Shown here: positions 18,829 through 28,808 of the stretch, in pieces | Position numbering within the stretch: position 1 is the first letter of the stretch | Layout: the number at the start of each line of letters is the position of its first letter | Assembly: GCA_034521465.1 (NCBI GenBank) | Contig: JAXHMN010000025.1 | Coordinates: 124,001-188,000, forward strand | Reading direction: 5' to 3' | Origin: SURF-28 sp034521465 | GTDB lineage: Bacteria > Bacteroidota > Ignavibacteria > Ignavibacteriales > Melioribacteraceae | DNA length: 64,000 nt | The notes under the pieces: generated by a model | Seen by the model: the letters and a program-made list of their open reading frames with translations, nothing else | Database searches by the model: none | What the model was told of the DNA's origin: nothing | Translations under genes and position numbers: made by a program

Positions 18829-19155
18829 ATGAACAACGAAGAACTCATAAAACCCCTAATCGAAAAGTTGTACAATGATTTTTCGATTGATAAAGCCAAT
18901 CTTCCGGTTAAGAAAGATTACGCCGAAGAATTAAAAATTATTAAAGAGTTTTTATCAAAGCGAATTGCTGAGTTAATGGCTAAGAACCAAGAAAGATTTT
19001 TTAACACACTTTACAGAATAGACATTAATGAAAATAAAGTTGCTCAAGTTTTAAACACATCAAAAAATATCCCCGACGATCTAGCAGATTTAATCATCGA
19101 AAGACAACTACAGCGATTGAAAACTCAAATGTTGTACAAGCAGGGTAAATTGTAG
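18829..19155 (+). CDS. conserved small protein of unknown function
   Basis: 108 residues, highly charged and predicted mostly helical. No signal peptide or membrane segment. It begins ATGAACAACGAAGAACTC directly after the intergenic inverted repeat and ends 4 nt before the next gene, so the two are probably co-transcribed. I do not recognise a family. Confidence 0.55.
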   Translation: MNNEELIKPLIEKLYNDFSIDKANLPVKKDYAEELKIIKEFLSKRIAELMAKNQERFFNTLYRIDINENKVAQVLNTSKNIPDDLADLIIERQLQRLKTQMLYKQGKL

Positions 19156-19159
19156 CTAT

Positions 19160-19968
19160 ATGAAAATACTTTCTCCTTGCCTCTATTAATTATTTTGGTT
19201 TTACCATCAAGTAAAGTCCCCGCACAAAACGTCCCTCAGAAGAATGTTATTAATTGTGATTCAAGCATTGTTAACAACATTACAGAAGTGATAATCACAA
19301 ATCTCGATACGATAAAAACAGAATATTATAAAATAAATGCTTTCAAAGATTATCCATTTCAAACAGCATCGCTTTTTATATTAAGCGGAGTTATGTTAAA
19401 TGATTGGCAGATAACAAACATTCAAAACAGACTTGGTATTAAATTAAGTCCAAATGACTCGGCAGCTGATTTAGATTCTTTGCAAATTCCTCTTTACAAA
19501 AACAGAATTAAAAAAATCGGAAAATATAATTTTGGGATTTACGGGGCTTACACCGATAACATAAACTTTATAACCATCAGCAAAAATCAAATGGAAAAAG
19601 TTTTTCAGAATCCTTTTAACGACAGCGTATCAACTGTAAAAGAAAAACTGCTTAATGAATTGATACGATATGCAAGCGAAGAAGACTTCTTTCTGAGTGA
19701 CAAAAAAGTTGCCGGTTTCAACGAACTCGGTTTGATGCAAAGAGAGATTGTAAGCATACCAATGTTAACCTTAGACGATTACAATTCGCTGTATAATGTT
19801 GCTTCAATAATAACAGATGACTTGGCGGGGTTGTTGAATAAAGAAAAGAATAAAAAAGCTTTGGTAAATTATAACGAGTTAATCGCAGCTGTAACAAATA
19901 AACTGATTGAATTTGGTTATATAAAAATCCCAGCACCAAGAAATTTTAACTATATCATAACAGAATAA
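19160..19968 (+). CDS. exported protein of unknown function (frameshift in signal peptide)
   Basis: From ATG 19160 the frame gives MKILSP and then stops; shifting by one base continues as LPLLIILVLPSSKVPAQN, a good signal peptide with cleavage after AQ. The mature part (about 250 residues) has no recognised motif; it is rich in Asn, Asp and Lys with a charged helical C-terminal half. It follows the small gene by 4 nt. It could be a periplasmic or surface protein. A start at TTG 19177 is the alternative if the break is not an error. Confidence 0.5.
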
Positions 19969-20217
19969 TTCTCAGCCCCAAGTTTTCCATACAACTAGTT
20001 AGAGGTAAATTAATAACACTTATCATCCGGTTACCGCGTTAGTTCACCAAAAATTTAGTTGAAAAATCATTCCGGATTTAATAAAGTTACATTGCTTGAT
20101 TGATTACGATTATAATATTTATTCCAGATAAAAGCCGTAATGTCTTTTTGAGTCCATGTTGAAAATTCATCACTCATAAAATGATCACTTTAAAAACAAA
20201 TATACATTGGAGCTGTT

Positions 20218-21439
20218 ATGGAAAATGTAATCGATCACAAGCAATTGTTTCGTTTGCCTTGGACTCTGCCTGACAATGCGATCTCCTGGCTCGAGCCAAC
20301 TTCCGCATGTAATCTTGCCTGCGACGGCTGTTACCGAGAAAATGTTAAAGACTCCCATAAAACTTTTGATGAAGTTAAACATGAACTCGATGTTTTTCAG
20401 AAACTTAGAAAATCCGATTGCATTTCAATTGCAGGCGGCGATCCGCTACTTTATCCCAATATTGTAGAATTAGTTGCAGAGATAAAATCGCGCGGCATCA
20501 AACCAATTATTAACACTAACGGTAAAGCGCTCACAAAAGAATTGCTTCATGAATTAAAGGAAGCAGGGGTTTATGGTTTTACTTTTCATGTTGACAGTAA
20601 GCAAGGAAGACCGGGTGAATGGAATGACAAAAATGAATTAGAACTTAATGAACTTCGTTTACAATACGCTCAAATGCTTGCAGATGAGGGCGGAATTGCA
20701 TGCTCTTTTAATTCAACTGTTTATGACGATACACTTCAATACGTTCCCGAAATGATTGAGTGGGCACATAAACATATCGATATTGTTCACACGATGGTCT
20801 TCATTGCTTTCCGGCATGTTGTTCCCGAGATGCCGTTTGATTGGTATGCCGGCGGACAAAAAGTTGATTGGCAAAATATCATGTATCACTCGGATGAAAA
20901 AAGAAGAGTTGATATTAAATCAACTGATATGTTAAATAAAACCAGAGAAAAATTTCCCGAGTTTACACCAGCTGCATATTTAAATGGAACTGAGCAGCCG
21001 GATTCATTTAAGTGGCTGCTTCAATGAAAGAATTGGAACTAAAGATAAAATTTTTGGTTACCTCGGACCAAAATTTATGGAGCTGATAATGTTTTTCCAC
21101 CACTTTACGCAAGGGACTTATCTTTCTTATGCTGCACCGAAGACTGCCAAACTCGGACGTTCAACATTACTCCTGCTCTGGCCATTTGATAAAGGTTTAC
21201 GAAAATCATTAAAAAAATATCTTGGCTACTTTTTAATAAACCCTTTTAGAATTTTCAAAAAAGTTCACATGCAATCAATTTTGTTTATTCAGCCGGTTGA
21301 TTTTGATAAATGGGGAAATCAAAATATGTGTGACGGTTGTCCCGATATAACTGTTCACGAAGACAGATTGGTTTGGTCATGCAGATTGGAAGAACCAAAA
21401 AAGTTTGGTGTTTTCTTGAGGTCTTTTTCTAAAATCTAA
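20218..21439 (+). CDS. radical SAM protein with C-terminal cysteine cluster (one frameshift)
   Basis: About 406 residues. The 4Fe-4S/SAM motif is CNLACDGC (CX3CX2C) near residue 31, followed by the GGDPLLYP glycine motif and INTNGKALT. The C-terminal region has MCDGCPDITVHEDRLVWSC, a second Cys group that may bind an auxiliary cluster. The frame breaks near 21010 and resumes at RIGTKDKIFGYLGPKF. GGAGCTGTTATG marks the start. Substrate and reaction are not readable. It stands alone before ppk2. Confidence 0.78.
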
Positions 21440-21529
21440 ATTTACCGTAGAGGAACAAATTTAAGTTTCTCTACGGAATCTCACTATCAATTTCCTTATC
21501 TTATTTTGATAATATACTTGGAATAGCTT

Positions 21530-22396
21530 ATGAAACTTCGTGTAGAACAATTCAAAGCCGAGTACAAAAAATTTTCTTTAAAGAAATTCAAAACCGAGAT
21601 GGATTTTGATTTAAAGAAAGACGACGGTAAAAAATTACTCGATCAAAACATTCAAAAGTTAACCGAACTTCAAAATAAATTATATGCAAACGATAAATAC
21701 GCAATGTTATTAATTTTTCAAGGAATGGATGCCGCCGGAAAAGACGGTGCAATTAAACATGTTATGAGCGGATTAAATCCTCAAGGAGTACAAGTCTTCA
21801 GCTTCAAGCAGCCCTCCGCAGAAGAAATGGATCACGATTACCTTTGGCGGATAAACAAATCATTACCTGAGAGAGGAAGAATCGGAATTTTTAATCGATC
21901 ACATTATGAAGATGTTTTAATTGTGCGCGTTCATGATTTGCTTAAGTATAGAAAGCTGCCACAAAAATTTGTAACAGAAACCGTTTGGAAAAATAGATTT
22001 GAACAAATAAGAAATTTTGAAGAGTATCTTTTTAAAAACGGTATAGTGACTTTAAAATTTTTCTTACATATCTCAAAAGAAGAACAAAAAGAAAGATTCA
22101 TGAAACGGTTGGAAGATAAATCGAAGAATTGGAAGTTTTCTGAATCTGATGTGAAGGAAAGAAAATATTGGAATGATTATCAAAATTGTTTTGAAGATGC
22201 AATTAATTTTACTTCAACAAAATATGCGCCTTGGTTTGTAATTCCGGCCGATAAAAAATGGTTTGCGCGTTATCTAATTTCCGAAATAATTGTTAAAGAA
22301 ATGCAGAAGTTAAAACTAGCTTATCCAAAGTTAAGCCAAGAACAACAAAAACAAATTGAGATTTATAAAGAAGAATTAAAGAAGCAAGATGCTTAA
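21530..22396 (+). CDS. ppk2: polyphosphate kinase 2 family phosphotransferase
   Basis: 288 residues, typical of one-domain PPK2. Walker A is GMDAAGKDG (65-73), the lid follows, and Walker B is NRSHYED (122-128). The enzyme moves phosphate between polyphosphate and nucleotides (ADP/AMP phosphorylation in class III-like members). The protein is complete. Its end overlaps the end of the convergent kinase gene by 4 nt, with no terminator room between them. Confidence 0.88.
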   Translation: MKLRVEQFKAEYKKFSLKKFKTEMDFDLKKDDGKKLLDQNIQKLTELQNKLYANDKYAMLLIFQGMDAAGKDGAIKHVMSGLNPQGVQVFSFKQPSAEEMDHDYLWRINKSLPERGRIGIFNRSHYEDVLIVRVHDLLKYRKLPQKFVTETVWKNRFEQIRNFEEYLFKNGIVTLKFFLHISKEEQKERFMKRLEDKSKNWKFSESDVKERKYWNDYQNCFEDAINFTSTKYAPWFVIPADKKWFARYLISEIIVKEMQKLKLAYPKLSQEQQKQIEIYKEELKKQDA

Positions 22397-25300
22397 TTTT
22401 CTTTCTGCGGAAAGATTAAAGTGAACTTTGTACCAACATGCTTCTCACTTTCAACATCGATCTTAATATCGTTTAAATCACAATATCGTTTCACTAATGC
22501 AAGACCCAGACCGTTGCCTTCATATTTACGAGTATAGCCATGTTCTTCCTGTGTAAACGGTTTAAATAGATTTGGCAAGTACTCTTCAGAAATTCCAACA
22601 CCCGTATCGGTAACTTCAACTATAAGCCCTTGTGAATTATTTTCGAGCGTAACACTTACTTTTCCATTTTGTGTGTATTTGATCGCGTTATGAACCAAGT
22701 TATCAAAAATTTGTCTAACTGAATATTCGTCGGCAAAAATCTGTGGTAATTTATCAGGTTTGGAGATTTCAAGAATCAAATCTTTTTCTTTTGCTAACCG
22801 TGAAAGCTCGGGATAAAGCTGCATTAAGACTTCTTGGTAAATATCCAATTCAATTTTCTTTGCACTATAAGAACCGGTTTGCAGCTGTGACATGTTTAAT
22901 ATCAAGTCGATAGTTCTTATCATTCTTCGCGAAGCATTATCAATTATACTAAAGCTGTTGAGTAGTTCGCTGCTGATAAGTCCTCTTACTTCTTCGCGTA
23001 TTAGTCCGGCAAAGCTCTGTATAACATTAATAGGCGTTCTAATTTCATGAGACATTTGTGCAAGAAATTCCGACTTCAAAAGGTCCGATTTTTCCGCAGC
23101 TTCTTTTGCTTCGATTAATTTTTTCTCCGCTTCTTTTTGACTCGTGATATCTTCAACTATACCCTCATAATATTGAGTGTTCCCGTCATTATCCTTTATT
23201 GCCCTCGCACTTTCTCTTATGTAAAATATTGTGCCGTCTTTCTTTTTTGCGGTAGTTTCGAAACCGTAAATTTCATCTTTTTCGCTTATAACTCTTTGGA
23301 ATGACTCTCTTGTTTCCTGCTTATCATATAAAATAGATTGAGCATCTATCCTTTTAATTTCTTCAAATGAATTATAACCGAGTAATTTCACTAACGCCGG
23401 ATTTGCCATTAATACTTCTCCCGCCGGTGTTGTCCTATAAATACCGAGTGTTGCGTTTTCATACAATCCACGGAATCTTTCTTCGCTTTCTTTAAGAACT
23501 TTTTCCGCTTCAATTTTTTCGGTTACATCTCTTATTGCTCCCGCAATGCCAATCACTTTTCCAAAGGCATCTTTAATTGGAGATTCCGCAACTTGAGCGA
23601 ACATCTTCTTGCCATCTTTTCTGATCATCTCAATCAAATACTCTTCCTGTGCTTCTCCGGTTTCAATAGCTTTCTCGGTTAACTGATAACCTTTTTCGTT
23701 AATTGGATTGTCTGTAACAAGAGAAGTCCATTCGACCATAATTTCATTTGGTGTATATCCCAATATAACTTTTGACTGCGGACTAACATATTTCAAAACA
23801 TGATTTGCATCATGAATGTAGAACATTTCGTTGCTGTGTTCTATGATGTTACGCAGCTTTTGTTCACTTTCTTTTAATGCTCTTTCAATCTTTTTGCTTT
23901 CTGTTATATCGTTTTTAATTGCAATAAAATACTCAATCTCCGATTGCTCGCCGGGTACAGGTGTTATGGTTTGCTTTTCTATATATAGCGAACCATCTTT
24001 TCTTTTATTTACTATTTCACCATCCCAAACTTTTCCGTTAAGAATTGTCTCCCAAATATTTTGATAAAACTTTTCATCATGCTTGCCGGATTTAAGTATG
24101 CTGGTTTTTTTATCTATTACTTCATCGAAGCTATATCCGGTTAATTGAGTAAATGCCGGGTTAGTATAAACTATATTTCCGTTGATATCTGTAATTACAA
24201 TGCTGTTTGCAGCGGAACTTAATGCAGTACTTTGTAAGTGTAATTTTTCTTCTGTTTCTTTTCTTTCGGTTACATCTTGCAGCATACCAATAACAGAGGG
24301 AACCCCGTCAACTTCCGTTCTTGAGCCGTGAACCTCAACATAAATCAATCTTCCTTTTTTAGTTATTCCACGGAACTCATAATGTAAACTTTGCACTTCC
24401 CCTTCAATTCTTTTGCGAATGTTCTCTTTTACTATAGGCCAATCTTCCGGATAAACGATATCTTGAGGAGAAATTTTGTTCATCATCTCTTCGGGTGTAA
24501 ATCCGAATATGCTTGCAAACCGCGGGTTCACGTAGCTAAACAAACCGTACGTAATTATATAAACGCCAATAATAGATTGTTCAACAAGCGTGATATACTT
24601 AAGCTCAAAAGACGAAGCTTGAGTTTCTGCAATTTTCTTTTCGGAAATATCCAACTGAACAAGTTGAAGAGCTGGTTTGCCGTTGTAATCCAGAAATGAA
24701 GCAAGAACTTCAATCCAGTAAACCGATCCGTCCTTTCTCACACATCTAAACTCCTGCTTCGGCGAAATTCTTTTTCCGCTCATACTTTCACGAAGCAGCT
24801 CGAACATTCGCGCTCTATCTTTATGGTGAAGCAAGTGTTTAACCCCGTCAAAATCTAGTTTGTACAACTCATCTACCGGATAACCCGAAAGTTCGGCAGC
24901 TTTTTGGTTTGCAAAGACAATCTTAAAGTCTTGTAAGATAAAGATTGCTTGAAGTGAATTTTCCACTAAATTACGGTAAGCTTCTCTAAACTGAACCTCA
25001 TCAGAAACGTCTTGAAATATTATGTGGACAGCTTTTCCAATTTCATCATCATACTCAACTAATCTTGCACGAATTTCTAATATCTTGCGTTCTCTCTGTT
25101 TGGTGTTAATGTGCAGTTTTTCTTTTACTATTTTTAATTCCCCGGAAAAAAGTTTATTAACACTTTCGGCTAACTTTTCTTTGATGATTTCATCTGGTAG
25201 ATATCCATTGAAGGATTCACCAATCACTTTTTCATCCGGTTCACCGATGATATCTAAAAATAAACGGTTAGCAAAAATAATTTTAAATTCTGGATCAATT

Positions 25301-25458
25301 GAAATTAATGGGATAGGAGATTCATAAAAATAAGCATCTAATTTTGCTTTATTCAACAACTTAGACTTTAGATGCTTTACTTCTTCATTTAGCTGATCAT
25401 ACCTGTTAAGAAGTTCGGGAAGTGAAAAGCTGTTATTTGGTTTGCTGGTCTCTTTCAT
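22393..25458 (-). CDS. soluble multi-PAS sensor histidine kinase (intact)
   Basis: 1021 residues with six PAS/PAC units (about 45-160, 160-280, 283-400, 405-530, 535-655, 660-780), a HisKA domain with MSHEIRTPIN (phospho-accepting His804) and HATPase_c (NLVHNAIKYTQ, DTGVGISEEY, NGLGLALVKRY). No membrane segment, so it senses internal signals such as redox or small ligands. Its HisKA-HATPase core is closely similar to that of the broken kinases at 2550 and 7885. At over 3 kb without a frame break it argues against uniform decay of the locus. No receiver gene is adjacent. Confidence 0.88.
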   Translation of the reverse strand: MKETSKPNNSFSLPELLNRYDQLNEEVKHLKSKLLNKAKLDAYFYESPIPLISIDPEFKIIFANRLFLDIIGEPDEKVIGESFNGYLPDEIIKEKLAESVNKLFSGELKIVKEKLHINTKQRERKILEIRARLVEYDDEIGKAVHIIFQDVSDEVQFREAYRNLVENSLQAIFILQDFKIVFANQKAAELSGYPVDELYKLDFDGVKHLLHHKDRARMFELLRESMSGKRISPKQEFRCVRKDGSVYWIEVLASFLDYNGKPALQLVQLDISEKKIAETQASSFELKYITLVEQSIIGVYIITYGLFSYVNPRFASIFGFTPEEMMNKISPQDIVYPEDWPIVKENIRKRIEGEVQSLHYEFRGITKKGRLIYVEVHGSRTEVDGVPSVIGMLQDVTERKETEEKLHLQSTALSSAANSIVITDINGNIVYTNPAFTQLTGYSFDEVIDKKTSILKSGKHDEKFYQNIWETILNGKVWDGEIVNKRKDGSLYIEKQTITPVPGEQSEIEYFIAIKNDITESKKIERALKESEQKLRNIIEHSNEMFYIHDANHVLKYVSPQSKVILGYTPNEIMVEWTSLVTDNPINEKGYQLTEKAIETGEAQEEYLIEMIRKDGKKMFAQVAESPIKDAFGKVIGIAGAIRDVTEKIEAEKVLKESEERFRGLYENATLGIYRTTPAGEVLMANPALVKLLGYNSFEEIKRIDAQSILYDKQETRESFQRVISEKDEIYGFETTAKKKDGTIFYIRESARAIKDNDGNTQYYEGIVEDITSQKEAEKKLIEAKEAAEKSDLLKSEFLAQMSHEIRTPINVIQSFAGLIREEVRGLISSELLNSFSIIDNASRRMIRTIDLILNMSQLQTGSYSAKKIELDIYQEVLMQLYPELSRLAKEKDLILEISKPDKLPQIFADEYSVRQIFDNLVHNAIKYTQNGKVSVTLENNSQGLIVEVTDTGVGISEEYLPNLFKPFTQEEHGYTRKYEGNGLGLALVKRYCDLNDIKIDVESEKHVGTKFTLIFPQKEN

Positions 25459-25581
25459 TTTAGATTACTGCACAGAACATTCCAAATCAGGAAATGTTTA
25501 TGAAATTTAACGATAAGTAACCTCACAACCAATCCCTTAATTCTTTGCTCATCGCTTATTAATCTCTCTTAAGGTAATTAT

Positions 25582-26928
25582 CTAATCTGAATGTAAAATT
25601 AAATAGTTCCATGGTTCAAAATTGAGTTCGTCGCTTCCGTTTAGTGTCTTTGTTTCACCAGATTCAAAATCGTTATATTCGCCAACTATTGTTCTGTCAT
25701 TTAATTTAACAGTTTGTGTTTTAGGTGAAAGATTTAAGAAGACTACAACTTTGTCGCCATCTTTTTCTCGAATAAAAGAATAAACATTTTTATCATTTCC
25801 GTTTTTTATTCTTTTTAATTCACCTCCGGATTCACCGTTCCACAAAGCTTTGTTGTTATGTTTTAGTTCAAATAACTTTTTATATAGATCAAAAAACTTG
25901 TGTTCTTTCCATTCAATAAGATCCTTTTCAAAAAACTCCAATCGTTTATCGAGACCGGCTTCCTGCCCACTGTAAACCAGAGGCATTCCCTCAACGGTTG
26001 CCGAAAGTACGAGCATAGCTTCGGCCGCATCGCCAAGCCGTTCAAACACGGTTCCGTTCCAAGAGTTTTCATCGTGATTGGAAGTAAACATCATTCTGTA
26101 TGCATTTCCTGGAAATTTCTTTCTTTCTTCTTTCCAATATTTATCGATGTCTTTTGCGTTTTTTTCGCCTGCGGCAATGTCGTTAATTAGATGATGAAAA
26201 TCCCAAGCATAAGTCATGTCAAATGCATATTCATGTAAATCGGCTGTTTCCCATTCGGCAAGGAGAAATACGGGTTTAATTTCTTCGAGCTCTTTACGCG
26301 TACGATTCCAAAATTCAGTCGGAACCATTCCGGCAACATCGCATCTGTAACCGTCGATGTCGCACTCTTCCACCCAATATTTTAATGCACCGATCATGTA
26401 GTCATGAAGCTCTTCGTTTTCATAATTAAAATCGATTACATCGCTCCAATCTTCCACCGGGGGAACAAAGTTACCGTCTTCATCTTTCGTAAAAAACTCA
26501 GGATTAGTTTCAACTAGAATGTTATCCCAAGCGGCATGATTGGCTACCCAATCAATAAGAACATACATTCCCATTTCATGAGCTTGATCAACGAGCGATT
26601 TGAAATCTTCGAGTGTACCAAATTCAGGATTAACAGCTTTAAAATCTTTTACCGAATAATAACTTCCTAGTGTTCCCTTTCTATTCAACTCCCCGATTGG
26701 ATGGATGGGCATAAACCATAGAATATCAACCCCCATTTCATTTAGTCTGGGAAGATGTTCGGCAAAAGCGTTGAAGGTTCCTTCCTCTGTATATTGACGG
26801 ATATTGACTTCATAGATGTTTGCATCTTTGCTCCACTTGGGATGCTCTACATAACTTTTCTGTCCAAATATTTTTAATCCAAAAATTAATATCATCACAA
26901 TTAAAAAAAATGTTTTTCGATTTATCAC
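25582..26928 (-). CDS. exported GH13 alpha-amylase family glycosidase
   Basis: About 448 residues from a GTG at 26928, chosen because AGAGGAT lies just before it and the product starts with a hydrophobic signal (TFFLIVMILIFGLKIFGQ). GH13 conserved regions: VLIDWVANHAAW, DGYRCDVAG (nucleophile Asp), LLAEWE (acid/base Glu) and TSNHDENSW (third acid). A C-terminal beta domain follows. It would hydrolyse alpha-glucans outside the cytoplasm. It is divergent to the permease gene at 27036. Confidence 0.85.
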   Translation of the reverse strand: MINRKTFFLIVMILIFGLKIFGQKSYVEHPKWSKDANIYEVNIRQYTEEGTFNAFAEHLPRLNEMGVDILWFMPIHPIGELNRKGTLGSYYSVKDFKAVNPEFGTLEDFKSLVDQAHEMGMYVLIDWVANHAAWDNILVETNPEFFTKDEDGNFVPPVEDWSDVIDFNYENEELHDYMIGALKYWVEECDIDGYRCDVAGMVPTEFWNRTRKELEEIKPVFLLAEWETADLHEYAFDMTYAWDFHHLINDIAAGEKNAKDIDKYWKEERKKFPGNAYRMMFTSNHDENSWNGTVFERLGDAAEAMLVLSATVEGMPLVYSGQEAGLDKRLEFFEKDLIEWKEHKFFDLYKKLFELKHNNKALWNGESGGELKRIKNGNDKNVYSFIREKDGDKVVVFLNLSPKTQTVKLNDRTIVGEYNDFESGETKTLNGSDELNFEPWNYLILHSD

Positions 26929-27035
26929 ATCATCCTCTAACTTTATTAATAACAACAATATTGGTGGCGATGTCAAAAATAATCAATAATTAATTTATTT
27001 TTGTCATATTTTTGTAAAAAATAAACAGAATAGAA

Positions 27036-28167
27036 ATGAAGAGAGTTTTCAGCGATCCGGTTATAAAATTCTTTATCAGTGTAATAGGGCTGGTAATAAT
27101 ATTTATTGTTCTGCGTGAACTGCAGCATATTTTTATTCCTTTTATTATAGCAGTATTTCTATTCTTTGTTTTTGAACCGTTAAATAAACTTCTGAGGAAT
27201 AAAAGAATTCCCTCCGGTTTAACCATTATAATTGACCTTATTATAATGATCAGTTTGATTTGGGGTATTTCAAGAATAATAGTTGACTCATTCAGCCGCT
27301 TCGGGAAAGAAATTACAGTTTATGAGCGAAAGTTAAACAGCATTGTAATAGATACTGCTCATTCATTAGGATTGGATGATCCTGTCTTTACTGAATTTAA
27401 TTTAAGCGGTATTTTGGAAAACTTAGATTACGGTGGTATCGCCGGTACGTTTTTTACATCAACACTTTCAATTTTTTCTACAACGTTCTTTGTGCTTTTC
27501 TTTTTCATATTTATTAGTGTCGGATACAAAAATTTATACGAAGTTATTAAAAATAGATTCGTTGAAAGACAAGTTAAAGGTTCTTTAAAGAGTGCGAAAA
27601 CGAAAATCAAAAAAGTGCCCAAAGATGAAAATGAAAGTCTGAATACTCTTGACAACATCAAAATTGTACGCGAAGAACAAATCGAAAAGACTTTTAAGGA
27701 TATCACTTCCCAAGTGCAAAAATATATTGCGACAAAATTTTTGGTCAGTTTGTTAACAGGTGTTTTAGCCGGATTTATTCTTTGGCTGTTTGGTGTTGAT
27801 TTCTTTATTGTTTGGGCAGTATTTACGTTATTGTTTAATTTTATCCCGAATATCGGGTCTGTAATAGCGGTAATATTGCCGGCATTAATGACGCTTGTAC
27901 AATACGAATCTTTGGGCTACGCAATTTTAGTTGCTGCTATTTTAATAACCATTCAAACAATAATCGGGAACGGATTAGAACCAAAATATTCGGAGACCGG
28001 CTGGATTAAACCCGCTCGTTATTCTCCTTTCTCTTTTACTTTGGGGATACATTTGGGGAATTGTAGGAATGTTTTTATCAGTTCCTTTAACCGCTGTAGC
28101 CAAAATTATTATGTCGAACTCAAATTCGGATAATGTACATTTTTTGAGCGATTTAATGGGAAATTAG
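27036..28167 (+). CDS. AI-2E/PerM-family permease (two frameshifts near the end)
   Basis: About 377 residues. Hydrophobic helices at 10-50 and 65-90 are followed by a variable central region, then the family's C-terminal bundle (LFNFIPNIGSVIAVILP, GNGLEPKY). Deleted T residues near 27993 and 28012 break the end; restored, it reads FGDRLDLNPLVILLSLLLWG and ends at TAG 28165-28167. Members are called AI-2 exporters or Na+/H+ antiporter-like permeases; the substrate here is unknown. Confidence 0.8.
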
Positions 28168-28359
28168 CTCAAAAACTTTATCCTTTCATGAAATTTCTGC
28201 AACAAAGTTTCATTTTCTTTAATCTTCCTGTTATCAACAGGTAATCTTTGCATTTCGCAAGATTGTGCAGCCAATTTTTCTAATGCTTTAAGATGAAAAA
28301 TTTCTTATATTCCCGCTGATTGAGAAAATTGTTTATTTATAATAAAAGGATGGTTGAAG

Positions 28360-28787
28360 TTAAGCTAATGAATCAAACGAGGCAATTGCCCCGACAAAGT
28401 CGGGGAGGAAAGTCCGAACTCCGTAGAGCAGAGTGCCGGGTAACGCCCGGGGTTCCGAGCAATCGGAATACGGCTAGTGCTGCAGAAAAAAGACTATCAG
28501 TCAACTGACTGATACAGGTGAAATGGTGGGGTAAAAGCCCACCGCTTTGTCAGTAATGGCAGAGGTCCCTTTAAAGGGAGTCCGCTTAGCTAACGGATCA
28601 GAGTAAACCCCACTCGGAGCAAGGTCAAGAAGAAGGTTCTTTTTATTTTGAAGAGCGGGTTGCTCGCCCGTATTCCTTCGGGTAGACCGCAAGATCCCGA
28701 TAGCAATATCGGGACTAGATAAATAATTGCCATCCCGACTTGTCGGGAGAACAGAATTCGGCTTATTCGTTTGATTCAAAAGCTTAA
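28360..28787 (+). ncRNA. rnpB: RNase P RNA (class A)
   Basis: The conserved core GAGGAAAGTCCGAACTCC is followed by the P4-linked AGAGTGCCGGGTAACGCCC, and ACAGAATTCGGCTTAT lies near the 3' end. AGCTAATGAATCAAACGA near the 5' end pairs with TCGTTTGATTCAAAAGCT at the 3' end to form P1. The 5' and 3' limits come from this stem. It processes tRNA 5' ends. No protein-coding gene fits here despite open frames. Confidence 0.95.
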
Positions 28788-28808
28788 CTTCCCCAGTGTT
28801 AATATAAA

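Noticed and set aside
28501..28779. A 92-residue minus-strand frame over rnpB
   Set aside because: It lies fully within the RNase P RNA, whose conserved core and closing stem are clear. No family likeness and no ribosome-binding site.
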